From the NCBI RefSeq assembly GCF_902497785.1, contig NZ_CABVHK010000002.1, positions 248,001 to 312,000 of the forward strand: DNA of 64,000 nt. Reading direction: 5' to 3'. Positions 30,726 through 38,099 of the stretch are shown piece by piece; the stretch's first letter is position 1, and the number at the start of each line of letters is the position of its first letter. This stretch comes from Pseudomonas fluorescens. GTDB lineage: Bacteria > Pseudomonadota > Gammaproteobacteria > Pseudomonadales > Pseudomonadaceae. The translations under genes and the position numbers were made by a program. The notes under the pieces were generated by a model. That model made no database searches. It was not told where the DNA came from and saw only the letters and a list, made by a program, of their open reading frames with translations.

Positions 30726-30986
30726 ATGAGAGCAAATATTATGTCCAAGCAAAAACCGAACCCCCACGTAAACGGCATGTCGATGTTCACCGTCGATCCC
30801 GACGCCGACCCCCGATCCCTCTCCATCCAGGCGCTCGAAACCTTCTGTTCCGTCAACGACCTGCTGCTCGATCTGGCCGATAGCCTCGACGACAAGGCGC
30901 GGCGTTCGGCCGTGATCATTTACCAGTTGAGTGAGTTGGGGTTGATGCTGGTGGAGAAATCGCTGGCCAGGGAGCCCGCGGTTTAG
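30726..30986 (+). CDS. Small protein, DUF3077/DUF6124-like
   Basis: An 86-residue protein with a proline-rich start, then MFTVDPDADP and SIQALETFCSVNDLLLDLADSLDDKARRSAVIIYQLSELGLMLVE, two helices that match small Pseudomonas-specific proteins occurring in several copies per genome. It is cytoplasmic, with no signal or membrane segment. An alternative ATG at 30741 is equally possible; neither has a strong ribosome site. Function unknown. The candidate structured RNA lies directly upstream. Confidence 0.75.
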   Translation: MRANIMSKQKPNPHVNGMSMFTVDPDADPRSLSIQALETFCSVNDLLLDLADSLDDKARRSAVIIYQLSELGLMLVEKSLAREPAV

Positions 30987-31029
30987 CGTTTAGCCGTGAA
31001 GCATCTATTGTTTAAACTGATGCATTCTT

Positions 31030-31129
31030 CGGAACGCCGCCCGGTGCCGGCTCGCTCCCACATTTAATCGGTTTCGAACACAAAATATGTGCACCCGAAG
31101 ATCCATTGTGGGAGCGAGTTTGCTCGTCA
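31030..31129. repeat. Paired REP-type palindromic repeats (degenerate)
   Basis: CGGAACGCCGCCCGGTGCCGG with CTCGCTCCCAC and, inverted, GTGGGAGCGAGTTTGCTCG. Both arms carry substitutions relative to other copies in the window. Confidence 0.75.
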
Positions 31130-31141
31130 AGACGCTATTAT

Positions 31142-31573
31142 CTAGTCAAGCAGCTTGAACGATGTCGATTCTTTTGGAGGATCACCACCAGGTGTGTCAA
31201 CCTGATACTCAATTTGCACTATAATACCGTCACCCGGTCTTTGATTTAACACCTGACCGTAAATCTTACTTTGCCACTGCCCATTCTGAACTGCCTTATC
31301 GGTGACTCGTCCACCAATGAAGGAAAAGTATGGAGCCCCTAAAAAATAGTTATACAGCTTACCTTTGCTCCTGCCATTGCCAGGACTAACCCTGTATTTG
31401 ATGAGATCTATCGCAACCTGGTGACCACGAAATTCATACTTGTACATGTAATCTACAACGAATCCCGCAACGTGAAGCCGCCGTTCTATAATCTTTTCTC
31501 CCGCCTTTATATTATCTCCAGGCGAAAGTCCGGTCTCGACACTCTCTAACTCCTCAAAATTTTCAACGTTCAT
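31142..31573 (-). CDS. Hypothetical protein, A/T-rich orphan
   Basis: A 143-residue protein I do not recognise. It has a strong TAGGAGGT ribosome site, which argues for a real gene. The base composition is clearly more A/T-rich than the flanks, and it sits between REP pairs, so it is probably acquired. There is no signal peptide or membrane segment. The central part (GFVVDYMYKYEFRGHQVAIDLIKY, split by many aromatic residues) suggests a beta-rich fold, and the C-terminus (IVQIEYQVDTPGG) is also beta-like. A secreted effector, immunity protein or phage remnant cannot be told apart by eye. Confidence 0.7.
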   Translation of the reverse strand: MNVENFEELESVETGLSPGDNIKAGEKIIERRLHVAGFVVDYMYKYEFRGHQVAIDLIKYRVSPGNGRSKGKLYNYFLGAPYFSFIGGRVTDKAVQNGQWQSKIYGQVLNQRPGDGIIVQIEYQVDTPGGDPPKESTSFKLLD

Positions 31574-31903
31574 ACCGACTACCTCCTAAATTGTTATTTG
31601 ACTTGTATTATTGATCTGTAATGGAAACCTTAGATCACAAGTAGTTAATGCCGATTCGCATCCCCTGCCTACCTGTCAATAATGACAGTCGCGACGAACG
31701 GTATTTTCCCCTTGTAACAAGAACGTCGGCGAACATCGTCCACGAGAACGTGTAAGCGCTCTCATTGATGAGACTCAGCAAATTGGCCAAGGGCGTCTCA
31801 GTTGAATGAATTGCGGGATGAGGTTGGTAAAGAGGTCGCTGGCGAATCAGCCGGCGGTTGGCGCGATGTAGCGTCAATTCATTCACAATGCAGTGTCTGA
31901 TCT
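31574..31903. other. Intergenic stretch without a supportable gene
   Basis: An A/T-rich stretch upstream of the orphan gene. One minus-strand frame is open through it but starts in a REP element and has no ribosome site or recognisable family; I see no gene. Confidence 0.5.
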
Positions 31904-31999
31904 GCCATCGCGAGCAGGCTCGCTCCCACAGTTGATCCGTGGCGTTCGCCGGTAATGCGTTGCCAGGAGATCCCATGTGGGAGCGAGCCTGCTCGCGAA
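31904..31999. repeat. Paired REP-type palindromic repeats (GTGGGAGCGAGC family)
   Basis: TCGCGAGCAGGCTCGCTCCCAC and its inverted copy GTGGGAGCGAGCCTGCTCGCGA enclose about 50 bases, downstream of the PilZ gene. Confidence 0.9.
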
Positions 32000-32024
32000 G
32001 GCGTCAGCTCAAACAACGCAGCGC

Positions 32025-32384
32025 TCAGGCAGACGCCGGCAACGACTGAAAACTGAAGTACCGCTTCAACGCCTCCACCAAATCCCCATACTCCGGCGGA
32101 GCCCATTGCAGGCTAAACCCGGCGTCGTAGTGCCGAGGGGTGGCGTCTTCATGGCACCACAGGCAGCACGCCCTGATGTCGATCACCTGCTGGCCACCAT
32201 CGGCCTTGGGGATTTTCAGGCGCAGATCAAAATCGGCGCCGATCATCATGGGCAATTGACTGATGAGCATCAGCCCGTCTTCGGAGACGTTGCCCAGAAA
32301 CCCTATGGGTTTGTCGGTGACGCTGTTGAACACTTTCAGAAAATACGGCAGTTGATGCCGCTCGATCCGGCGGTCAGTGAACAT
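32025..32384 (-). CDS. PilZ-domain protein (c-di-GMP receptor)
   Basis: A 119-residue single-domain PilZ protein. The c-di-GMP motif RxxxR appears as RRIERHQLPYFLKVF and the second motif (usually D/NxSxxG) as GNVSEDGLML; ARHYDAGFSLQW-like wording (PRHYDAGFSLQW) closes the barrel. PilZ proteins bind c-di-GMP and control motility, adhesion or polysaccharide export. The frame is open to an ATG at 32459, which would add 25 residues; I chose MFTDRRIERHQ as the family usually starts close to the arginine motif. Confidence in the domain is higher than in the start. Confidence 0.8.
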   Translation of the reverse strand: MFTDRRIERHQLPYFLKVFNSVTDKPIGFLGNVSEDGLMLISQLPMMIGADFDLRLKIPKADGGQQVIDIRACCLWCHEDATPRHYDAGFSLQWAPPEYGDLVEALKRYFSFQSLPASA

Positions 32385-32632
32385 GCGCAATTCGCCCAGC
32401 AAGGCCCTTAAGCAGGGCCGCACTAATGCTTCGGAACGGGCCGGCCTGCCTTCAAGCATGGGCAAGTAATTGGCGCGCTCTCCCCGATCCCGGTGCGACA
32501 GCCCATGAACCGCTGCCGCTTACTCCCGCCGATCACAGGTGTTGCCTCGGTTCAGAGGCAAGGCTCCAGAACCGGTTTACTCGACTATAGCTCACCGTCG
32601 CGGGTGAGCCAGCCTTTGCATGGCAACTGCAA

Positions 32633-33007
32633 TCAGAAGCGAGTCGGGCGCACCACCGCAGCGCTGCGCAGCGGGTAATGGCCCAGCGACTGCAAGGTTT
32701 CCAGGCGGGCGCGGGCGCGGTAGGCGTACTCGCTTTGCGGGTACGACGCGAGGATGAACTGGTAGGTCTGCGCCGCATCGACAAACAACTTCTGCCGCTC
32801 CAGGCACAAACCGCGCAGCATCGACACTTCCGGCCACACGTAGGACCGCGCGCGGCTGGCACGTTCGACTTTGGACAGTTCGAGCGTCACCTGCTCGCAA
32901 TTGCCACGGTCGTAGGCTTTATAGGCATTGTTCAAATGGTGGTTCATCGAGAAACGGGTGCAGCCCACAACACTGAGGGCAAGCACGGCTATGAGCACGA
33001 ATCGCAT
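32633..33007 (-). CDS. TPR-like lipoprotein
   Basis: A 124-residue protein with a lipoprotein signal (MRFVLIAVLALSVVGC, lipobox VVGC with Cys16), so it should be anchored by lipid in the envelope. The mature part has tetratricopeptide-like helices: NNAYKAYDRGNCEQVTLELSKVE and ERQKLFVDAAQTYQFILASYPQSEYAYRARARLETL. AGGAG precedes the ATG. Such small TPR lipoproteins usually act in protein assembly; no partner is adjacent. Confidence 0.82.
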   Translation of the reverse strand: MRFVLIAVLALSVVGCTRFSMNHHLNNAYKAYDRGNCEQVTLELSKVERASRARSYVWPEVSMLRGLCLERQKLFVDAAQTYQFILASYPQSEYAYRARARLETLQSLGHYPLRSAAVVRPTRF

Positions 33008-33179
33008 GGGGGTTCTCCTGTCTTGAGCTCTGTATCGACCCGTGGGCGAAAATCTTCAGGCTGCCTGTAACCAAAAGTGTTCGTTTAAAGAAAGAAGCGA
33101 ATAAGTAGTGCGAATGAACAATGACTACACCCCGAGAGCATAGTAGCCTCACTCAGCGCTTGAACTCAGGAGTCTTTGC

Positions 33180-34631
33180 ATGTCCGTCCGTCGTACCAAA
33201 ATCGTCGCTACCCTTGGCCCGGCCAGTAACTCGCCGGAAGTTCTAGAACAGCTGATTCTGGCTGGCCTGGACGTCGCCCGCCTGAACTTTTCCCACGGCA
33301 CCCCCGACGAGCACAAGGCTCGCGCGAAGCTGGTGCGGGACCTCGCCGCCAAGCACGGCCGCTTCGTGGCCCTGCTGGGCGACCTGCAAGGCCCGAAAAT
33401 CCGTATCGCCAAATTCGCCAACAAGAAGATCGAGCTGAAGATCGGTGATCAATTCACCTTCTCCACCAGCCATCCTCTGACCGAAGGCAATCAGCAAGTG
33501 GTCGGCATCGACTACCCGGACCTGGTCAAGGACTGCGGCGTAGGCGACGAGCTGTTGCTCGACGACGGCCGCGTGGTGATGCGCGTCGATACCGCCACCG
33601 CCACCGAACTGAATTGCACCGTGCTGATCGGCGGCCCGCTGTCGGATCACAAAGGCATCAACCGTCGCGGCGGTGGCCTGACGGCGCCAGCCCTGACCGA
33701 GAAAGACAAGGCCGACATCAAGCTCGCTGCCGAAATGGAAGTCGACTACCTCGCCGTGTCCTTCCCGCGTGACGCCGCTGACATGGAATACGCCCGTCAA
33801 CTGCGCGACGAAGCCGGCGGCACGGCCTGGCTGGTGGCGAAGATCGAACGCGCCGAAGCCGTGGCCGACGACGCCACCCTCGATGCACTGATCGCTGCCT
33901 CCGATGCGGTCATGGTTGCCCGTGGTGACCTCGGTGTGGAAATCGGCGACGCCGAGCTGGTAGGCATTCAGAAGAAAATCATTCTGCACGCACGCCGCCA
34001 CAACAAAGCCGTGATCGTGGCGACCCAGATGATGGAGTCGATGATCCAGAACCCGATGCCGACCCGCGCCGAAGTGTCCGACGTGGCCAACGCCGTGCTC
34101 GACTACACCGACGCCGTGATGCTTTCGGCCGAAAGTGCGGCCGGCCTGTACCCGCTGGAAGCGGTGCAAGCGATGGCGCGCATCTGCGTCGGCGCGGAAA
34201 AGCACCCGACCAGCAAAACCTCCAGCCACCGCATTGGCAAGGTCTTCGAAAGCTGCGACCAGAGTATTGCGCTGGCGGCCATGTACACCGCCAACCACTT
34301 CCCGGGTGTAAAGGCGATCATCGCCCTGACCGAAAGTGGCTACACGCCGTTGATCATGTCGCGAATCCGCTCTTCGGTGCCGATCTATGCGTTCTCCCCG
34401 CACCGCGAAACCCAGGCCCGCGCGGCCATGTTCCGTGGCGTCTACACCGTACCGTTCGACCCGGCATCGCTGCCGCCTGAGCAAGTCAGCCAGGCTGCGA
34501 TCGACGAGTTGCTCAAACGCGGCGTTGTCGAGAAAGGCGACTGGGTCATCCTGACCAAGGGCGACAGCTACCACACCATCGGTGGCACCAACGGGATGAA
34601 AATCCTGCACGTTGGCGATCCGATGGTCTGA
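33180..34631 (+). CDS. pykA: Pyruvate kinase
   Basis: A 483-residue glycolytic enzyme converting phosphoenolpyruvate and ADP to pyruvate and ATP. Diagnostic blocks are RRTKIVATLGPAS, LNFSHGTPDEH, the substrate/metal segment AWLVAKIERAEAV, VMVARGDLGVEIG and VIVATQMMESMI. The order pyruvate kinase - enoyl-CoA hydratase - ferredoxin reductase - SadC - fumarase matches the P. aeruginosa pykA locus. A good ribosome site (CAGGAG) lies upstream, and a strong terminator downstream. Confidence 0.96.
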   Translation: MSVRRTKIVATLGPASNSPEVLEQLILAGLDVARLNFSHGTPDEHKARAKLVRDLAAKHGRFVALLGDLQGPKIRIAKFANKKIELKIGDQFTFSTSHPLTEGNQQVVGIDYPDLVKDCGVGDELLLDDGRVVMRVDTATATELNCTVLIGGPLSDHKGINRRGGGLTAPALTEKDKADIKLAAEMEVDYLAVSFPRDAADMEYARQLRDEAGGTAWLVAKIERAEAVADDATLDALIAASDAVMVARGDLGVEIGDAELVGIQKKIILHARRHNKAVIVATQMMESMIQNPMPTRAEVSDVANAVLDYTDAVMLSAESAAGLYPLEAVQAMARICVGAEKHPTSKTSSHRIGKVFESCDQSIALAAMYTANHFPGVKAIIALTESGYTPLIMSRIRSSVPIYAFSPHRETQARAAMFRGVYTVPFDPASLPPEQVSQAAIDELLKRGVVEKGDWVILTKGDSYHTIGGTNGMKILHVGDPMV

Positions 34632-34652
34632 GTGACCGGTTGCTGAAAAAAC

Positions 34653-34690
34653 AAAGCCCCGCCATGTGAATGGCGGGGCTTTTGTGTTTT
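34653..34690 (+). terminator. Rho-independent terminator of pyruvate kinase
   Basis: Perfect 12-bp stem AAAGCCCCGCCA / TGGCGGGGCTTT with a 6-base loop, followed by TTTGTGTTTTT. It may also serve the convergent enoyl-CoA hydratase gene. Confidence 0.92.
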
Positions 34691-34713
34691 TAGAATCAAA
34701 AGATCGCACACGG

Positions 34714-35463
34714 TCAATGCCGGTTGATAAACCCCGACAACGCCGCAATCGCTTCCGGCGAGCGCAGGCGTTGGGTGAATAACGCGCCCTCTTCTTCGAT
34801 GACTTTGCGCAGCTGCTCGCGGTCCGGAGCTTTCATCAATTGCTTGCTGATGCGCACCGCCTCCGGTGGCAACGATTCGAAGCGAAGCGCCATTTCCCGT
34901 GCCTTGGCCAACGCTTCTTCGCCGCTGCCGAGCGCCTCGCTCGCAATACCCCACGTGGCAGCTTGTTCTCCGCTGAATCCTTCGCCGAGCAACAGCAGTT
35001 CAGACGCTTTGGCATGCCCGAGCAAGCGCGGCAGGATCAGGCTGGAGCCGAACTCCGGGCACAAGCCGAGATTGACGAACGGCATGCGCAACCGCGCATC
35101 GCGGGCGACGTACACCAGATCGCAATGCAGCAGCAGTGTCGTGCCGATCCCCACTGCCGCGCCGGCCACGGCGGCGATCACCGGTTTGCGGCATTCGAGC
35201 AGGTTGAGCATGAAACGAAACACCGGGCTGTCGAGGTTGCCCGGTGGTTGTTGCAGGAAGTCGGCGATGTCGTTGCCGGCGGTGAAGCACTCGGCGGAAC
35301 CGGTGATCAGCACGGCGTTGATGTCGGGGTCGGTGTCGGCCTGTTGCAGTGCCTCGGCCAGATGACTGTACATAGCGCGGGTCAGGGCGTTTTTCTTGTC
35401 GGGGCGGTTCAGACGCAGGGTCAGCAGACCGCGTTCGCGTTCAATCTGGATGGCATCGGTCAT
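34714..35463 (-). CDS. Enoyl-CoA hydratase/isomerase family protein
   Basis: A 249-residue crotonase-fold protein. The oxyanion-hole motifs are ECFTAGNDIADF and AAVAGAAVGIGTTLLLHCDLVYV, followed by MPFVNLGLCPEFGSSLILPRLLG, where one catalytic glutamate is normally placed (here E in CPEFGSS). It should hydrate or isomerise a CoA-bound enoyl chain; substrate unknown. The ATG at 35463 gives MTDAIQIERERG; the frame upstream runs through a repeat and is not coding. Synteny with P. aeruginosa places it beside pykA. Confidence 0.9.
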   Translation of the reverse strand: MTDAIQIERERGLLTLRLNRPDKKNALTRAMYSHLAEALQQADTDPDINAVLITGSAECFTAGNDIADFLQQPPGNLDSPVFRFMLNLLECRKPVIAAVAGAAVGIGTTLLLHCDLVYVARDARLRMPFVNLGLCPEFGSSLILPRLLGHAKASELLLLGEGFSGEQAATWGIASEALGSGEEALAKAREMALRFESLPPEAVRISKQLMKAPDREQLRKVIEEEGALFTQRLRSPEAIAALSGFINRH

Positions 35464-35491
35464 GGAAGGTCCTGATCTGAAAGGATCAACT

Positions 35492-35584
35492 ATGGCGAGG
35501 GTGCTTGCTCCCGTTTGAGTGCGCGGCGTCCACAAAATTTTGGGGCCGCTGCGCAGCCCAGCGGGAGCAAGCTCCCTCGCCACA
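35492..35584. repeat. Palindromic repeat, TGGCGAGGGAGCTTGCTCCCGC family
   Basis: TGGCGAGGGTGCTTGCTCCCG on the left and CGGGAGCAAGCTCCCTCGCCA on the right face each other, with GGCCGCTGCGCAGCCCAGC internal. The same family occurs at 37777-37898. Confidence 0.85.
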
Positions 35585-35595
35585 ACAATCAGCGC

Positions 35596-36531
35596 TCAAC
35601 CGCGAGGCAGGAAGACGTCGGCCAGCAGTTGATTGCGCGGCAGTCCCGCCAGGTACAGGCGCCGGGCAAAGGCGTCGACGCTGTCGGGGGCCCCGCAGAG
35701 TAAGGCCTGGGTTTGCCGCGAAACAAGCCGCAGTTGCGCCAAAGCCGCGGCCAGGTCGGTCGGTGTCCACAGCTCGATGCTGAGGTTCGGACGGCTGGCG
35801 GCCATGGCTTGCAGGGGTTTGGCCAGATAGTGCTCGTCGGCATCATGGGCCAGGTGAATGACGCGGATGTCGCCCTGGTGATCCTGGCGCAGGGCTTCGC
35901 GCAACACGCCAAATAACGGACCCAACCCGGTGCCGGCGGCCATCAGCCACAGCGGTCGGGTGTGCCAGTCGGCATCGTAATGCAGCGCGCCGCCGCGCAG
36001 TTCGCCGAGGCGCAGCGGGTCGCCGATTTTCAATTGGCGCGCGGCGTCACTGAAGGCACCGGGTTGGCGGCAGTCGAGGTGGAATTCCAGAAAGCGGTCT
36101 TCTTCCGGCAGGCTCGCCAGGGAATAGGGCCGCGCCACGTTCCCGGCCCACAACACCAGATGCTGACCGGCGCTGTAGCGTAACGGCCGTTGAGGCGTCA
36201 GGCGCAGGCGCAACACGCTGGCGCTCAACCAGTCGACAGCGGCGACCTCGGCCGGGCGACCGTCGCGCTGCGGGTCGAAGGCATGCACTTGCAAATTTTC
36301 GATCACCTGACACTGGCACGCCAGCCGCCAGCCTTGCTGACGTTGTTCTGCGCTCAAGGCATCCGGGCGGCTGTCGCCCGGCAGTCCTTGCGTACACTGC
36401 ACCAGACAGGCGTGACAACTGCCGGCCCGGCAGCTGTAGGGAACGGATACGCCGTGTTGATTCAACGCATCGAGCAGGTTGCTGCCAGCAGCCACCGACC
36501 ATTGTTGATCGCCGACCCGCACCTCAGGCAT
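35596..36531 (-). CDS. [2Fe-2S] ferredoxin-NAD(P)H reductase
   Basis: A 311-residue electron-transfer flavoprotein. The N-terminal plant-type ferredoxin domain has YSCRAGSCHACLVQC (C-x4-C-x2-C) and a fourth cysteine in WRLACQCQV. Then come an FAD domain (RPYSLASLPEEDRFLEFHL, with the R-x-Y-S motif) and an NAD(P) domain (LMAAGTGLGPLFGVLREAL). Similar proteins feed electrons to ring-hydroxylating or other oxygenases; no oxygenase lies next to it. Its ATG sits inside the last codons of the diguanylate cyclase gene (8-base overlap), so expression is likely coupled to it. Confidence 0.88.
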   Translation of the reverse strand: MPEVRVGDQQWSVAAGSNLLDALNQHGVSVPYSCRAGSCHACLVQCTQGLPGDSRPDALSAEQRQQGWRLACQCQVIENLQVHAFDPQRDGRPAEVAAVDWLSASVLRLRLTPQRPLRYSAGQHLVLWAGNVARPYSLASLPEEDRFLEFHLDCRQPGAFSDAARQLKIGDPLRLGELRGGALHYDADWHTRPLWLMAAGTGLGPLFGVLREALRQDHQGDIRVIHLAHDADEHYLAKPLQAMAASRPNLSIELWTPTDLAAALAQLRLVSRQTQALLCGAPDSVDAFARRLYLAGLPRNQLLADVFLPRG

Positions 36532-37642
36532 CGACGTTCTCCCACGCCGCCGCGCAACGATTGCGGCCGTCGCGTTTGGCGCGGTAGAGGGCCTGATCGG
36601 CGCGGTGCAAGGCATCGTCGAGATCATCGCCCAGCTCCAGCAGCGTCATGCCCGCCGAGAGGCTGAGGTTGCCGACTTTCAGGCCGATCAACTCGACATC
36701 GGTGAAAGCAATGCGCAGCCGCTCGCAGCAAGACGTCAGGCGTTCGGCGCTGCAATCGGGCAGCAACACCACGAACTCTTCGCCGCCATAACGGGCCAGC
36801 ACATCGCCCTCGCGCAGACAGGCGCTGGCCACGCCGGCAAAGGCTTGCAGCACCTGATCGCCGGCGGCGTGGCCGTGCACATCGTTGATCCGTTTGAAAT
36901 GGTCGAGGTCGATCAGCGCCAGGCCATGCACGACACCGGGCTCCATGGCGTTCAGCTCGCGCGAGGCCAGGCGCAGGAAATGCCGGCGGTTGAACAGCCC
37001 GGTCAATTCGTCGGTGGCGACCAGGTCTTCGAGCTGACGCATCATCCCGCGCAGGGTGTCCTGATGCGCTTGCAAGGCGAACCGGCGCTGACGCATCCGA
37101 TGGCGCGAGGCCTGGACGTAACGGGCGTAAAGCTCCAGCCAGATCAGCACGATAAACAGCACGCAGACCTGTAACGCGGCCAGCGCCGGGTCGGCCAGTT
37201 CAAAGTGATAGCCCTCCCACAGCGTGATCGCACTGAAGCTGAAAAACACCAGCAACGCACAGCGCAAAAACGCCCGGCGCGACAGATGAAACAACCCGAA
37301 CAGCAGGATCAGCAGGTAAAACACCAGGAACGCGCCGCGCGCCTCGTCCAGGTTGGCGATCAGCCAGGTTTGCCAACCCAGCCCCATCAGCACTTGGGCT
37401 TCAGTCAGGCTGGGGTCGGGAAAGCGCAGGTTCCAGCCGCTGTAGAACAACGCGAACAGGGTCGCCTGACTGATGACCACGAGTGCGCTGCCGACGGCGA
37501 CGTTAGCGAGCGGTTCATCGTAATGGCCGGTGAAAAACGCCAGCCACAGCAGCAGCAAAGCCAGGGCGTAGGTGCCGGCTGCGAGGGCAAAGCGTTTGAG
37601 CAAAAGGCGCTGGATTGCGTTATGGGTCAATCGTTGACTCAC
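36524..37642 (-). CDS. sadC: Membrane diguanylate cyclase, SadC-like
   Basis: A 372-residue enzyme with about six N-terminal membrane segments (residues 20-180) and a C-terminal GGDEF domain. The active site reads GGEEF at residues 286-290, preceded by REGD, an intact inhibitory RxxD site five residues upstream, so product inhibition is expected. It makes cyclic di-GMP from two GTP. Gene order with pykA, the ferredoxin reductase and fumarase matches P. aeruginosa sadC, which promotes attachment and represses swarming. No separate sensory domain beyond the membrane region is visible. Confidence 0.88.
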   Translation of the reverse strand: MSQRLTHNAIQRLLLKRFALAAGTYALALLLLWLAFFTGHYDEPLANVAVGSALVVISQATLFALFYSGWNLRFPDPSLTEAQVLMGLGWQTWLIANLDEARGAFLVFYLLILLFGLFHLSRRAFLRCALLVFFSFSAITLWEGYHFELADPALAALQVCVLFIVLIWLELYARYVQASRHRMRQRRFALQAHQDTLRGMMRQLEDLVATDELTGLFNRRHFLRLASRELNAMEPGVVHGLALIDLDHFKRINDVHGHAAGDQVLQAFAGVASACLREGDVLARYGGEEFVVLLPDCSAERLTSCCERLRIAFTDVELIGLKVGNLSLSAGMTLLELGDDLDDALHRADQALYRAKRDGRNRCAAAWENVDA

Positions 37643-37776
37643 CGTGCGAATGGAGGCTGATTGAGTGTCCTACTCTACAGACCGACTGCCACTTTAGTGG
37701 CGGGCCGGATAAATGACCATTGAATTTTGGGGCGAATAACTGGCGTCAAACCACTGACCCGCGATGAGCCGATTAC

Positions 37777-37898
37777 CTGTGGCGAGGGAGCTTGCTCCCG
37801 CTGGGCTGCGCAGCGGCCCCCGCATTCTTTCAGTTAAACCATGATGAATCTCTGGCGACTGCTTCGCAGCCGAGCGGGAGCAAGCTCCCTCGCCACAG
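37777..37898. repeat. Palindromic repeat, TGGCGAGGGAGCTTGCTCCCGC family
   Basis: CTGTGGCGAGGGAGCTTGCTC and the inverted GAGCAAGCTCCCTCGCCACAG, plus GCTGCGCAGC and GCTTCGCAGC loops. It occupies part of the 457-base gap between sadC and fumarase; 37643-37776 shows nothing else. Confidence 0.88.
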
Positions 37899-38020
37899 AG
37901 GCGCGTCATTTGTGGGCGATATGCGACCAACGATTGACTGCTGGCGCGTGTGCCCGCCACCGAGGCGCGTTATACTGCCGCGCCTTTTTAGCGTCGCGCC
38001 AGCACCCCGGCGTGCCTTGA

Positions 38021-38064
38021 AAGGTGCTTGCAACCGACCGATGCACCCAAGCTGCAAGCACCTT
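38021..38064 (+). promoter_or_regulatory. Hairpin in the fumarase leader
   Basis: Perfect 12-bp inverted repeat AAGGTGCTTGCA / TGCAAGCACCTT with a 20-base loop, ending 35 bases before the fumarase ATG. There is no T-run, so it is not a classical terminator. A possible -10 TATACT lies at about 37971. Confidence 0.55.
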
Positions 38065-38099
38065 ATTGAATGTTCCCGTCTTTTAGAGGAGCGCGACTC

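Noticed and set aside
31635..31976. 113-codon minus-strand frame upstream of the orphan gene
   Set aside because: Its N-terminal half is translated REP DNA and no ribosome site or family is seen; kept only as non-coding.
31904..31999. Possible transposon terminal inverted repeats
   Set aside because: The inverted arms are REP elements found at many other places, with no transposase between them.
33243..34748. 501-codon open frame antisense to pyruvate kinase
   Set aside because: Shadow frame rich in His, Gly and Val typical of the complement of G/C-rich genes; no family resemblance or ribosome site.
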